Assembly: GCA_012841485.1 (NCBI GenBank)
Contig: DUUU01000248.1
Location: 1 to 19,686, forward strand
Direction: 5' to 3'
Source: Armatimonadota bacterium
Lineage (GTDB): Bacteria > Armatimonadota > JAAZEB01
Length of the DNA: 19,686 bases
Part shown: positions 1 through 7,544 of the stretch, piece by piece
Position numbering within the stretch: position 1 is the first letter of the stretch
Layout: each line of letters opens with the position of its first letter
Program-made: the position numbers and the translations under genes
Notes under the pieces: model-generated
The model's input: the letters and a program-made list of their open reading frames with translations, nothing else
What the model was told of the DNA's origin: nothing
The model's database searches: none

Positions 1-60
1 CCGGTACGCGCCCGGAACACCCCTTTTTTGGCGGGTGCGCCGGGCGCAGATTGAGACGAT

Positions 61-85
61 GCAACCCTCTCAAGGTTGCGTTTTT
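61..85 (+). terminator. Hairpin followed by T-run
   Basis: GCAACC (61-66) pairs perfectly with GGTTGC (74-79) across a 7-base loop, followed by G and five T. This would fit the transcript end of a gene left of the window. A second T6 run lies at 24-29. Archaeal termination needs mainly the T-run, so the hairpin may be incidental. Confidence 0.4.
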
Positions 86-154
86 GGGTATACTACGGAG
101 CGGGAAATATAAGGGTATGGTTCGGGAAGCACCGGATGACCATGGATGATCTCT

Positions 155-201
155 GCAGGCCCGGCGGCGTTCCGTGCGGCCCGGCCGCCGGCCGTACCTG
201 C
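155..201. repeat. Compound GC-rich inverted repeat upstream of fae
   Basis: GCAGG (155-159) and CCGGCGGC (161-168) are mirrored by GCCGCCGG (184-191) and CCTGC (197-201), giving two nested perfect arms around a 15-base centre. It sits about 33 bases upstream of the TATA-like box at 234-240, so it could be a regulator site, or a structured RNA if transcription starts from the box at 105-112. Confidence 0.4.
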
Positions 202-233
202 CTGGTGCGTGCGGATAGGCGGTATGACGACCG

Positions 234-240
234 CATATAA
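234..240 (+). promoter_or_regulatory. TATA-like box, candidate fae promoter
   Basis: CATATAA stands out in a GC-rich background. A start about 25 bases downstream would give a leader of roughly 100 bases before the fae ATG. TTTTATTA at 308-315 is an alternative with a leader of about 25 bases. The sequence does not decide between them. Confidence 0.35.
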
Positions 241-363
241 CCAGGGCACAGCATGGGGGACGACTGCTTGCGGTTCCCGCTCGCGGCAGGGTCCACGCTC
301 CGCAACGTTTTATTACCTTCATGCATCCATACCGGCGTAATCCTGTTCAGGAGGTATCAGACT

Positions 364-867
364 ATGGTTGATTTCGAACATGCACTCATCGGAGAAGCGC
401 TCGTCGGCGAAGGGCCGGAGGTTGCCCACGTCGATCTGGTCATCGGGAGGAAAGGGAGCAGCGTGGAGCAGGCATTCGTCACGGCGCTCGCATCTCCTGC
501 ACGGGGGCACACCCCGCTCCTTGCCGTGCTCACCCCGAATATTCCGGCAAAGCCCCCGACGCTGATGGTTAACAAAGTCACGATCAAGAATGCGGGCCAG
601 GCTCTCCTGATCTTCGGCCCGGCCCAGGCCGCCGTCGCGAAGGCGGTGGTGGACAGTGTCGCGGAGGGCATCATCCCGGAGGCGGAGGCTGATAACCTGC
701 TGATCATAGCATCGATCTTCATCGAGTGGGATGCGGCGGAGAAGAAGAAGATCTACGACTGGAACTACGAGGCGACAAAGACCGCCATCCGCCGGGCTGT
801 CAAAGGCGAACCGGCGGTTGCCGAGGTGCTTGCACAGAAGGATACGGCGAAGCATCCCTTTGCGTGA
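364..867 (+). CDS. fae: Formaldehyde-activating enzyme (Fae)
   Basis: This 167-aa protein matches Fae (5,6,7,8-tetrahydromethanopterin hydro-lyase), which condenses formaldehyde with tetrahydromethanopterin to methylene-H4MPT in the cytoplasm. In methanogens this is thought to detoxify formaldehyde and feed the C1 pathway. The N-terminal GEALVGEGPEVAHVDL stretch (10-25) carries the conserved histidine (His22) in the place of the catalytic His of characterised Fae, and the TPNIPAKPPTLMVNK segment in the middle is typical of the family. The length fits the usual ~165-170 aa for a stand-alone Fae; there is no fused hexulose-phosphate synthase domain. The ATG at 364 is chosen because AGGAGGT (349-355) lies 8 bases upstream; an in-frame start at 253 would add a non-conserved extension. 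It is single and convergent with the permease downstream. Confidence 0.93.
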   Translation: MVDFEHALIGEALVGEGPEVAHVDLVIGRKGSSVEQAFVTALASPARGHTPLLAVLTPNIPAKPPTLMVNKVTIKNAGQALLIFGPAQAAVAKAVVDSVAEGIIPEAEADNLLIIASIFIEWDAAEKKKIYDWNYEATKTAIRRAVKGEPAVAEVLAQKDTAKHPFA

Positions 868-909
868 TGCGACGGTACGACCGGGATCCGGGGTCTATGG
901 AACCGGTTC

Positions 910-928
910 ACCCGGCCGGTCCGGGTTT
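910..928. terminator. Possible terminator between convergent genes
   Basis: ACCCGG (910-915) pairs with CCGGGT (921-926) over a 5-base loop, followed by two more T. A perfect palindrome GAACCGGTTC lies just left of it (900-909). The 73-base gap separates the fae and permease stop codons. The T-run is poor, so support is weak. Confidence 0.25.
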
Positions 929-940
929 GCGGGATAACCG

Positions 941-2353
941 TTACCCCCGGGTTCGCGGCCGCCCGACCCATCGAAAGACCGTGCGGAGAAGGCCCAGGAG
1001 GTTTGCAAGGTACGTCTCCTTTGCTTCGAGCCGTCGCAGGAACACGGCCTCTTCAGAGAGGAAGAGATCTTTGAGGTGGCCGATGTCTGTCTTTGGGGAG
1101 TAGAAGAGGTAGATCGGAATGCCTGTCAGGATGACCAGAACCCCTGCGATCTTATCGAAGGTTGTGGTTGAGGAGAGAAGGAAAAGGCAGATGGCGATGC
1201 CTGCAAGGGGGAGGAGGTGCTGCCCGCGGAGGTTTGCGCCGTCGTCTCTCCGGAGGACGATGAGGGCAAAGCAGGTGAGCAGGAACGAGAATGCGAGGTT
1301 GAGGACGGCGAAGGATATCAGCCCGGAGAGGTTCCCGACGTTGGAGAGGATGAACGCGATAGCGCCCTGGGCGATAAGGATCACGTAGGGCGTGCCGTAG
1401 CGCGGGTGGATCTTCGCGAATGCACGGGGAAAGAGGCCGTCTATCGCCATAGCATATGCAAGCCGGGCGCTGCCGAGCATCCCCGATTCGTCCGACCCGG
1501 AGACCGAGAAGAGGGCGCCGACCGTCATGATGAGCGCGCCTGCCGACCCGAAGAGGATGGTGCCGGCGGCGACGAGCGGGACGGTGCTTTGGTCGAGTTC
1601 GGTCCAGTTGATGAGCCCATAAAGCACGAAGTTCGTCAGGAGGTAGAAGAGGGAGACGATCAGCATCCCGCTGACGATTGCACGGGGAATAGTCTTTTGC
1701 GGCTCCTGCACTTCGCCGGCCGGGAGCGTCCCGATCTCGAACCCGGCGTAGGCCCAGAAGATCAGGACCAGCGCATGGGAGGCGTTATCGAGCCCGAGGG
1801 GGAGCAGCGGAGTGTAGTTCGCGATGACCGTCTCCGGCCGGACGAGGAAGACGCCGAGCCCCGCCACGATGAGGAGGAGCAGGGGGGAGAGTTTGACGAT
1901 CGTCAGAGCATCGTTCAGCCTCCCCGCGGCCCTGACGCCGACGATGTTGACGAATGTCAACGATCCGATGAAGAGTGCCTTGACGGCGACCCCTGCGGCC
2001 GGGGTGAGAGGGACGAGCGCCTGGAGGTAATTTACAAACGCGATCGCAAAGACCGGGAGGGCGAGGAGTTCCGCGATCCACATGCTCCAGCCGGTGAGGA
2101 ACCCGTAAAAGTCGTCGAACGCCTCCGAGACGTAGGCGAACGGTCCGCCGACACGGGGGACGTAATAACTGCAGTAGGCGAAGACTATCGCGATCGCTAT
2201 GGCGAAGAGCCCGGCCACCGCCCAGAGGACGATCGAGAACGGGCCGACCAGGCCTGCGGTGAGCGCGGACGCGATGTAGATGTCGGCGCCGACGATCGCC
2301 CCGACGATGATGTTCGTCAGGTCGAACTGCGAGAGTTCCCTCTTTACTTCCAT
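941..2353 (-). CDS. APC-family amino acid permease
   Basis: This 470-aa polytopic protein is an amino acid-polyamine-organocation (APC) superfamily transporter in the cytoplasmic membrane. The N-terminal first helix carries a variant of the substrate-binding GAxxGxGI motif (VGAIVGADIYIAS, about 17-29). FAYVSEAFDDFYGFLTGW in helix 3 and FWAYAGFEIGTLPAGEVQEPQKTIPRAI in the middle are family hallmarks. About twelve hydrophobic segments are visible, then a charged cytoplasmic C-terminal tail of some 50 residues. The substrate cannot be told from sequence. The start has no SD; a TATA-like box about 32 bases upstream suggests a very short leader. It is transcribed alone, away from the tRNA. Confidence 0.88.
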   Translation of the reverse strand: MEVKRELSQFDLTNIIVGAIVGADIYIASALTAGLVGPFSIVLWAVAGLFAIAIAIVFAYCSYYVPRVGGPFAYVSEAFDDFYGFLTGWSMWIAELLALPVFAIAFVNYLQALVPLTPAAGVAVKALFIGSLTFVNIVGVRAAGRLNDALTIVKLSPLLLLIVAGLGVFLVRPETVIANYTPLLPLGLDNASHALVLIFWAYAGFEIGTLPAGEVQEPQKTIPRAIVSGMLIVSLFYLLTNFVLYGLINWTELDQSTVPLVAAGTILFGSAGALIMTVGALFSVSGSDESGMLGSARLAYAMAIDGLFPRAFAKIHPRYGTPYVILIAQGAIAFILSNVGNLSGLISFAVLNLAFSFLLTCFALIVLRRDDGANLRGQHLLPLAGIAICLFLLSSTTTFDKIAGVLVILTGIPIYLFYSPKTDIGHLKDLFLSEEAVFLRRLEAKETYLANLLGLLRTVFRWVGRPRTRG

Positions 2354-2380
2354 TACAGCGCGATGAGGGGGCGGTAGCGG

Positions 2381-2390
2381 CGATAAATGT
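2381..2390 (-). promoter_or_regulatory. TATA-like box for the permease
   Basis: Read on the minus strand, ACATTTATCG is the only AT-rich block upstream of the permease start and is centred about 32 bases from the ATG. That spacing predicts a nearly leaderless transcript, in line with the missing SD. Confidence 0.4.
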
Positions 2391-2524
2391 TCCGCGCTTA
2401 TCTTTAGGGGGTCAGTATCGTCGGATATTCAGGTAGGATCTCCTGCACTTCAGCCCCCCGAGGAGGAGGGGTGCTGTGGCTCTTCTGAAAAAAGGTTGCA
2501 AAACTCGTGCAGGTATGCCGGATG

Positions 2525-2529
2525 AAAAA
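2525..2529 (-). terminator. T5 run after tRNA-Gly
   Basis: On the minus strand TTTTT begins 22 bases past the tRNA 3' end, and a TTTTTT run follows at 2493-2488. Oligo-T tracts are the usual archaeal termination signal. Confidence 0.4.
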
Positions 2530-2551
2530 CCTGAAGAGGAAAGTGTCTCAG

Positions 2552-2623
2552 TGCGCCGACCGGGACTCGAACCCGGGTTTAGGCGTTGGCAACGCCTAGT
2601 GATAACCACTACACTATCGGCGC
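2552..2623 (-). tRNA. tRNA-Gly (anticodon GCC)
   Basis: A complete cloverleaf on the minus strand. Acceptor GCGCCGA pairs perfectly with TCGGCGC, the anticodon stem AGGCG/CGCCT encloses loop TTGCCAA with anticodon GCC, and the T arm is CCGGG-TTCGAGT-CCCGG. The discriminator base is A, and the CCA end is not encoded, as is common in archaea. No intron is present. Confidence 0.96.
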
Positions 2624-2670
2624 ACGCCTGTGCTTTCGCACTGTGTGCCTTACAACATGGGATTTTCAGG

Positions 2671-2680
2671 CTAATAAGGC
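2671..2680 (-). promoter_or_regulatory. TATA-like box upstream of tRNA-Gly
   Basis: CCTTATTAG on the minus strand lies about 50 bases before the mature tRNA 5' end, which would leave a precursor leader of about 25 bases for RNase P to remove. Confidence 0.3.
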
Positions 2681-2794
2681 TATCGAAGCGCGGCCCGAAT
2701 CGGGCGGTGCCGCCCCGGCAGGATCGCGTGATGGGCGGTGTTTCCGGGCCCATGGCCGGCCTTGCGGGAGACCGATCACGTCGCTCTCGTGCAC

Positions 2795-3484
2795 TTATCG
2801 GTGCCCGTGGTCGAGCGCCCGCCTGATGTTTCGGTTTGCAAGGATCCAGAGCCCCGGCGTCAGGACCAGGATGAAGACGGCCATGGCGTAGGCGACGATC
2901 TCGGCGGAGAAGAGCAGGAAGTTGAAGACACCGTGCAGCACCATCCCGAGCACAAGCCCCTGAAGAACGATCGCCGGTCGCCGTTCGGCGGCCGTGAACT
3001 TGGCCCTGCCGAGGGCGTAACCCCAGACGCCGGCAAAGAGCGCGTGCCCCGGAACCGAGAAGATCGCGCGGACGGCGATCGTGCCGAGGGCAAGCGCCGG
3101 CGATGTCAGGTATGCCGTAAAGACGTAGAGGACGTTCTCAAGCGTTGCGAGCCCGAGAGCGGCGGCTGCGGCGTAGACGATGCCGTCCATCGGTTCGTCG
3201 AACTCGGGGTTATGGTAGGCGAACCGGCGCACGACCGCAAACTTGCCGTACTCCTCGACGATGGGCGCGATAACGGCGCCCATGATCAGCGGGGATGCGA
3301 TGAAGAGGCCGAAGAACCCCTCGACGAAGGCGACGGGAAACGTGACGAGGACGCCGAGGAGGAAGATCTTCACGATCAGGGCCGCCGGTTCGGGCTCGTA
3401 TTTATCCCTGCGGTAGAAGTACCACGCCCAGAACACCCCCGGCGCAAGCGCCAGGGCAAGGATCACCAGCGGTTCGACGACCAT
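2795..3484 (-). CDS. PrsW-family intramembrane metalloprotease
   Basis: This 229-aa membrane protein matches the PrsW/CAAX-protease-like group (PrsW of Bacillus performs site-1 cleavage of an anti-sigma factor). All hallmark motifs are present: APIVEEYGK with Glu77/Glu78 (73-81), the D-G-x-x-Y region then LGLATLEN (110-117), PGHALFAG (145-152, His147) and LHGVFN (183-188, His184). These supply the expected Glu/His metal and catalytic positions. About seven hydrophobic segments are visible. The archaeal target is unknown, and no anti-sigma system is expected in an archaeon. There is no SD upstream of the ATG, so a leaderless or short-leader transcript is likely. It follows the membrane protein at 3603-4547 on the same strand, separated by a T-run and two inverted repeats. 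Confidence 0.87.
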   Translation of the reverse strand: MVVEPLVILALALAPGVFWAWYFYRRDKYEPEPAALIVKIFLLGVLVTFPVAFVEGFFGLFIASPLIMGAVIAPIVEEYGKFAVVRRFAYHNPEFDEPMDGIVYAAAAALGLATLENVLYVFTAYLTSPALALGTIAVRAIFSVPGHALFAGVWGYALGRAKFTAAERRPAIVLQGLVLGMVLHGVFNFLLFSAEIVAYAMAVFILVLTPGLWILANRNIRRALDHGHR

Positions 3485-3510
3485 GCTGATCGGGATTCAT
3501 GGTTTCAAAG

Positions 3511-3531
3511 TGGAAGAGTCTTTCTCTTCCA
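3511..3531. repeat. 8-bp inverted repeat upstream of the PrsW gene
   Basis: TGGAAGAG (3511-3518) and CTCTTCCA (3524-3531) are perfect complements around a 5-base loop, 27 bases upstream of the PrsW start on the minus strand. The position is where an archaeal core promoter would be, so it could be an operator, or a leader hairpin if transcription starts further upstream. Confidence 0.5.
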
Positions 3532-3536
3532 TGGAC

Positions 3537-3550
3537 TGCCTCACGAGGCA
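3537..3550. repeat. Near-palindrome in the PrsW upstream region
   Basis: TGCCTC (3537-3542) and GAGGCA (3545-3550) are perfect complements separated by two bases. The spacing is too tight for an RNA loop but suits a dimeric DNA-binding protein. Confidence 0.35.
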
Positions 3551-3593
3551 CCCTTTGGTATTGCCGGAACCACTGTTTTCCTTGATACCTGGC

Positions 3594-3599
3594 AAAAAA
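3594..3599 (-). terminator. T6 run after the membrane protein gene
   Basis: On the minus strand TTTTTT begins 4 bases past the TAA stop of the 3603-4547 gene. It would be a standard archaeal oligo-T terminator and argues that the PrsW gene has its own promoter. Confidence 0.5.
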
Positions 3600-3602
3600 G
3601 GG

Positions 3603-4547
3603 TTATTCGGGGAGGAGGCGATACTCCGGGGCAAGCCCCTCAAGCACCAGCAGCCCGTAGTACCGGAAGAACGTGACGAACGGCACCGCGATCAGGAGCG
3701 CCACCGGGACGGCGATGATGAGGTAGGGGATGAGGAGCGCGAGGAGCAGCACGATGTTCGCCTGGATTGCGGCGAGGAGCACGATCCCGACGAGCACGAA
3801 CGGTATCGCGATGATCAGCAGTGCGAGGATGACGATTACTGCCTGCACAATCCCGGCGATGAGGCCCAGAATGAGCCTGGTGACGATGTAGACGACGATC
3901 TGCCAGAACTGGCCGGACATCACCCCGAAAAGCCGCCGCCACCCCTCGATGACCCCGCAGTCCTCATGGATCATGATCGGGACGACGAAGTCGGTGGTCA
4001 GGAGGAAGATGATTCCGAAGAGGAGGGCTGCAACCAGGATGAACGGAATGAAGACCAGGATGAATGCAGCACCGCCGACACCCGACCCCCCGATCCCGAC
4101 GAGCATGAGGATGAGCGCCATCATGGCGAGGATCAGGATCAGCGTGAGGCCGACCTGGAAGAGGAAGAGCCGGACCCCTTTTCCGAGCCGATCTCCAAAG
4201 AAGGGTCTGATATGGATATCACCCGTCCGGAGCATGTCGACGAAGACGAACTGCATCACCGTTCCGATAATCCACCAGATGAGAGCGATCACAAGCACGA
4301 TGAGGATAAACGCCACGATGAGCGGCGCGATATCGGGGAGGGACTCCACGACGCCCGGGGGGAGGTCGCCTTCTTCGAAGGTATATCCGGAGGTGTTCGG
4401 GAAACTTACGCCCCCTCCCACGAAGAGCGCAATCAGGGCCAGGCGGAGCCAGACATCCCACCTGATCGGCCAGAGCAGGCTTTTGGTGCGCTGAAAGGCG
4501 CCGTCCAGTCTGCTGAATGCATACATATCTTCAGCCATATCACTCAC
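3603..4547 (-). CDS. Polytopic membrane protein, function unknown
   Basis: A 314-aa integral membrane protein. A soluble start (about 1-30) with an FxRLDGAFxRTKSLLWP-like opening is followed by about six long hydrophobic blocks rich in Ile, Leu and Val. Two amphipathic regions stand out: MLRTGDIHIRPFFGDRLGKG between the early helices, and HEDCGVIEGWRRLFGVM near residue 200, a pattern seen in glycerophosphoryl-diester-phosphodiesterase-membrane-like and DUF4013/DUF7544-type archaeal proteins. The exact family name is from memory and unsure. The reading frame opens with GTG at 4547; ATG at 4538 is an equally good start. No SD is visible and a TATA-like box at 4568-4575 fits a leaderless transcript. 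It diverges from the tetrapyrrole operon. Confidence 0.75.
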   Translation of the reverse strand: MSDMAEDMYAFSRLDGAFQRTKSLLWPIRWDVWLRLALIALFVGGGVSFPNTSGYTFEEGDLPPGVVESLPDIAPLIVAFILIVLVIALIWWIIGTVMQFVFVDMLRTGDIHIRPFFGDRLGKGVRLFLFQVGLTLILILAMMALILMLVGIGGSGVGGAAFILVFIPFILVAALLFGIIFLLTTDFVVPIMIHEDCGVIEGWRRLFGVMSGQFWQIVVYIVTRLILGLIAGIVQAVIVILALLIIAIPFVLVGIVLLAAIQANIVLLLALLIPYLIIAVPVALLIAVPFVTFFRYYGLLVLEGLAPEYRLLPE

Positions 4548-4567
4548 GTAGAAGATGATCTTCGTCT

Positions 4568-4575
4568 CATTAATA
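4568..4575 (-). promoter_or_regulatory. TATA-like box for the membrane protein gene
   Basis: TATTAATG on the minus strand lies about 25 bases upstream of the GTG/ATG start pair, the distance expected for a leaderless archaeal transcript. Confidence 0.4.
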
Positions 4576-4579
4576 CCTT

Positions 4580-4607
4580 GTTTAGGTAAACGGATCCCGG
4601 TGATCCG
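4580..4607. promoter_or_regulatory. Two abutting inverted repeats in divergent promoter region
   Basis: GTTTA-GG-TAAAC (4580-4591) is a perfect 5-2-5 palindrome. It shares its last base with CGGATC-5-GATCCG (4591-4607), a perfect 6-5-6 inverted repeat. Both lie just upstream of the TATA-like box for the minus-strand gene, and some 50-80 bases from that of the tetrapyrrole operon, a plausible place for a shared regulator. Confidence 0.45.
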
Positions 4608-4654
4608 GCCGCGCGTCGCATGCTCACGGGTTTTTGAGGGAACCTGTTTTTCAA

Positions 4655-4667
4655 CACCTTAATGTAG
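4655..4667 (+). promoter_or_regulatory. TATA-like box of the tetrapyrrole operon
   Basis: CACCTTAATGTAG contains an AT-rich core (TTAAT) centred about 30 bases upstream of the ATG at 4692. With no SD before that ATG, a leaderless transcript is the simplest reading. Confidence 0.4.
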
Positions 4668-4691
4668 TCCGTTCACCACACTATAGAACGA

Positions 4692-5318
4692 ATGATCCCT
4701 CTCATGCTTGACCTGACGGCCAGGAGGGTGCTTATATTCGGCGGAGGCGACGTCGGTGCCCGAAAGGCTGCGTTCTTTGAGCATGAGGCGGAGGTGACGG
4801 TGGTCAGCCGTTCGTTCTCGCCGGACCTCGACGGTCTCGCGATTCGGCGGCAGGAGGCCGATCTCTCGGCTCTCCCGGACGAGGCGCTCCGGGGCTTTCT
4901 TTCGGGTGCGTTCCTCGCAGTAGCCGCGACGCCGGACTCAGCCCTCAACGACCGTATCGGAAGGCTCTGCGCTGAGGCCGGTGTTCTCTTCAACAACGCC
5001 GCAGGCGAGCCCGGGGACGTCACCATCCCTTCGGTCGTCCGGGGCAGCCGCTTCCTCGTTGCGATCAGCACCCGCGGAAAGAGCCCCGCTGTTTCGCGGT
5101 ACCTCCGCATGAGGCTCGAGGCGGATTACGCAGACCTCGATAGGATGATCGAGCTGCAGGAGGAGATCCGTCAGGTGCTCCGGGAGACCGAACCGGTGCA
5201 GGGAGAGCGGGCCCGCATCCTCTGGGAGATCCTCTCCGACGACGAGATCCGGGTGGCGCTCGCCACTGACTACAGCCAGGCACGCGCACTGGCCATCGAG
5301 AGGTACCTGCATGCCTGA
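4692..5318 (+). CDS. Precorrin-2 dehydrogenase / sirohydrochlorin branch enzyme
   Basis: This 208-aa protein resembles the N-terminal half of CysG and yeast Met8p, which oxidises precorrin-2 to sirohydrochlorin with NAD+ and sometimes inserts iron. It has a Rossmann dinucleotide motif GGGDVGARK (17-25), NNAAGEPGDVTIPS (101-114) holding the Asp (109) at the catalytic position, and the family signature ISTRGKSPAVSRYLR (125-139). The rest is a helical dimerisation tail. In a methanogen the product feeds siroheme, coenzyme F430 and corrinoids. Whether it also acts as a chelatase cannot be told. It opens the operon; the start at 4692 lacks an SD, and ATG 4704 is an alternative. Its stop overlaps the hemA start by 8 bases. 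Confidence 0.88.
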   Translation: MIPLMLDLTARRVLIFGGGDVGARKAAFFEHEAEVTVVSRSFSPDLDGLAIRRQEADLSALPDEALRGFLSGAFLAVAATPDSALNDRIGRLCAEAGVLFNNAAGEPGDVTIPSVVRGSRFLVAISTRGKSPAVSRYLRMRLEADYADLDRMIELQEEIRQVLRETEPVQGERARILWEILSDDEIRVALATDYSQARALAIERYLHA

Positions 5319-6582
5319 ACCGCTCGCCATCCCCCTCGCGCTCGCGGGCGTCAGCCACCACACCGCGGATATCGCCACGCTCGAGGCGTTCCGGTTCCCC
5401 GATGAGGCGGCGTTCCTCCGCGAGGCACGGGAGCGATTCCGGGGCGCGCTCCTCCTCCAGACCTGCAACCGCGTCGAAGTGCTGGTGCAGGGTGACGCAC
5501 GGAGCCTTGAAGAGTTCCTGCAGGAGAAGGGCAGGCACGGCTTTACGGTCATCGAGGGCGAGGCCGTGCCCCGCCACCTCCTGGAACTGGCCGCAGGGAT
5601 CGACTCGCTGATCGTCGGCGAGGACCAGATCCTCGGGCAGCTCAAGCAGGCGCTCGCGGCCGCGGAGGCGGCCGGAACCTGTTGCAGCGCCATCGGGCTC
5701 TGCATCAAGAAGGCGGTGCACGTGGGAGTCCGTGTCCGGCGGCAGACACAGATAAACCGGGGAGCGATTTCCGTCGGCTCCGCGGCCGTGACGCTCGCGG
5801 AGAACTTCCTCGGCACCCTCAGCGACCGGCACATCCTGGTCGTCGGGAGCGGGGAGATGGGCGTTTTGGTGGCGCAGGCGCTCGCCGCGAGGGATCTCAC
5901 CGCCATCTACGTCGCCAACAGGACATACGAGCGCGCGGTGATGCTTGCGGATAAGATCGGGGGGCGCGCGGTCAACTTCAAGGACCTCTACCGCTACGTC
6001 GCGCTCTCCGACGTCGTCATCTCCTGCACCGCCGCACCGCATCCGGTCATCCGGACGGAGGATATCCGGACGGTGATGGAGGAGCGGTTCTGGCCGCTCG
6101 ATAAGCACCCCCGCCACCTGATTCTCATCGACATCGCCCAGCCCCGCGACGTCGAGGACGGCGTGCGGTCGATCGAAGGCGTGCACCTCTTCACCATCGA
6201 CGACCTGAGAACCATCAACGACGCCGCCATGGACTCCCGGAGGAGCGAGGCGGACCGCGCACGGGGGATCATCGACGAGGAGACCGACCACTTCGTCCGG
6301 CTCCTCCGCCGGACGGCGGCCGACGAGACGCTCGCTCTCCTCTACACCTGGGCGGAGTCGATCCGGGCGCGTGAACGCGACCGGGCGCTCGCACGCCTGG
6401 GGGAGACGGACGACCGCACAGGGGAGGTCCTCGACGATCTCTCGCGTGTGCTCACGAAGAGGCTCCTCTCGGACGTGACGACGGCCATCCGCGCGAGTGC
6501 TGAGCGCGGGGATACCATGACAGCAGAGGCCCTGATGAGGGCGATTACCCGGGGAGAAACATGTTTCCAGAACGAAGAATGA
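5311..6582 (+). CDS. hemA: Glutamyl-tRNA reductase
   Basis: A 423-aa full-length HemA, which reduces glutamyl-tRNA(Glu) with NADPH to glutamate-1-semialdehyde, the first step of C5 tetrapyrrole synthesis. The catalytic domain has GVSHHTADI (13-21), the nucleophile Cys52 in QTCNRVEVL (50-58) and LAAGIDSLIVGEDQILGQLK (93-112). The NADPH-binding domain starts with HILVVGSGEMG (174-184), followed by VANRTYERA (201-209). The C-terminal helical region from about 320 is the dimerisation domain. The start follows GAGGT (5301-5305) and overlaps the preceding stop (ATGCCTGA), so translation is probably coupled. The glutamate tRNA substrate links it to translation; HemL consumes its unstable product. 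Confidence 0.96.
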   Translation: MPEPLAIPLALAGVSHHTADIATLEAFRFPDEAAFLREARERFRGALLLQTCNRVEVLVQGDARSLEEFLQEKGRHGFTVIEGEAVPRHLLELAAGIDSLIVGEDQILGQLKQALAAAEAAGTCCSAIGLCIKKAVHVGVRVRRQTQINRGAISVGSAAVTLAENFLGTLSDRHILVVGSGEMGVLVAQALAARDLTAIYVANRTYERAVMLADKIGGRAVNFKDLYRYVALSDVVISCTAAPHPVIRTEDIRTVMEERFWPLDKHPRHLILIDIAQPRDVEDGVRSIEGVHLFTIDDLRTINDAAMDSRRSEADRARGIIDEETDHFVRLLRRTAADETLALLYTWAESIRARERDRALARLGETDDRTGEVLDDLSRVLTKRLLSDVTTAIRASAERGDTMTAEALMRAITRGETCFQNEE

Positions 6583-7544
6583 GACGGATGCGGCGGCGGA
6601 TTGTCCAGCCGCTCCTCCGCGAAACCGAACTTCGCAAGACCGACCTCATCGCGCCGGTCTTCGTGGACGAATCGATCGATGCGCCGGTTCCAATCGCCTC
6701 GATGCCGGGGCAGTTCCGCCGCCCGGTGGACGGCGTCGCCGGCTACTGTGAGCGCCTGCGGCACGCCGGCATCCGGGCGGTGCTCCTCTTCGGGGTTCCG
6801 GCCGCGAAAGACGGCGAGGCAACTGAGGCATACGCGGCGGACGGCGTCGTCCAGCGTGCCGTCCGGAAGATCAAGGAACGACTTCCGCAGATGGTGGTCG
6901 TGACCGACGTCTGCGCCTGCGAGTACACCGACCACGGCCACTGCGGCATCGTCGGAGAGACCGCCGACGGCCCCGACCTCTTGAACGACCCCTCGCTTGA
7001 ACTGATGGCGCAGATATCCGTCTCCCACGCGGAGAGCGGCGCCGATATCGTCGCACCGTCGTGCATGCTCGACGGGATGGTTCGGACGATCCGGCAGGCC
7101 CTCGACGCCGCCGGATTCCAGGACGTCCTGATCATGTCCTACTCCTCGAAGTTCGCGAGCGCTCTCTACGGGCCGTTCCGCGACGCGGCGGACTCGGGGT
7201 TCAGTTTCGGGGACCGGACGACCTACCAGATCTGCCCGGGCAACGCCCGCGAGGCGGTGATGGAGTCGGAGCTCGATGTGGCCGAAGGGGCGGATATCCT
7301 GATGGTCAAGCCGGCCGGCGCCTATCTCGACATCCTCGCGACCGTCACAGGGTTCGGGCTGCCGGTCGCGGCCTACCAGGTCAGCGGGGAGTACGCGATG
7401 ATCAAGGCCGCCGCCGAGCGCGGGTGGCTGGACGAGCGGGCGGTCGCTATCGAGACCCTCACCGCGATCAAGCGGGCCGGGGCCGCCCTGATCGTCACCT
7501 ACTTTGCAGAAGACGCGGCGGGGTGGCTCGATGAAGAGCAGTGA
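6561..7544 (+). CDS. hemB: Delta-aminolevulinic acid dehydratase (porphobilinogen synthase)
   Basis: A 327-aa HemB that condenses two 5-aminolevulinates to porphobilinogen. The zinc-type site is [14 protein letters not shown], with Cys118, Cys120 and Cys128, so this is a Zn-dependent and not a purely Mg-dependent enzyme. The Schiff-base lysines are Lys197 in [18 protein letters not shown] (192-209) and Lys250 in [11 protein letters not shown] (248-258). The start at 6561 has GGGGAG four bases upstream; ATG at 6579, which overlaps the hemA stop as ATGA, is a less supported alternative with no SD. The first ~13 residues are very basic. It overlaps hemA by 22 bases and hemL by 14 bases, so the operon is tightly coupled. 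Confidence 0.96.
   Translation: MFPERRMRRMRRRIVQPLLRETELRKTDLIAPVFVDESIDAPVPIASMPGQFRRPVDGVAGYCERLRHAGIRAVLLFGVPAAKDGEATEAYAADGVVQRAVRKIKERLPQMVVVTDVCACEYTDHGHCGIVGETADGPDLLNDPSLELMAQISVSHAESGADIVAPSCMLDGMVRTIRQALDAAGFQDVLIMSYSSKFASALYGPFRDAADSGFSFGDRTTYQICPGNAREAVMESELDVAEGADILMVKPAGAYLDILATVTGFGLPVAAYQVSGEYAMIKAAAERGWLDERAVAIETLTAIKRAGAALIVTYFAEDAAGWLDEEQ

Larger units (their letters stand above)
1..363. other. Gene-free upstream region of fae
   Basis: I see no convincing gene here; the overlapping short reading frames have no family resemblance or ribosome site. The stretch holds a hairpin with a T-run at 61-85, a GC-rich compound inverted repeat at 155-201, and three AT-rich islands in an otherwise GC-rich context (105-112, 234-240, 308-315) that could be archaeal TATA boxes. 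Confidence 0.6.

Noticed and set aside
1217..2377. Long + strand open frame (386 aa) opposite the permease
   Set aside because: It is the antisense shadow of the APC permease, very rich in Glu, Asp and Arg, without SD or family resemblance.
2738..3676. Long + strand frames 2738-3676 and 3483-4589
   Set aside because: Antisense to the PrsW and membrane protein genes; the hydrophobic codons read as Asp/Glu/Arg/His-rich low-complexity on the other strand.
4938..6291. Minus-strand frames opposite hemA and the precorrin-2 dehydrogenase gene
   Set aside because: High-GC shadow frames; the + strand genes carry all the recognisable motifs.
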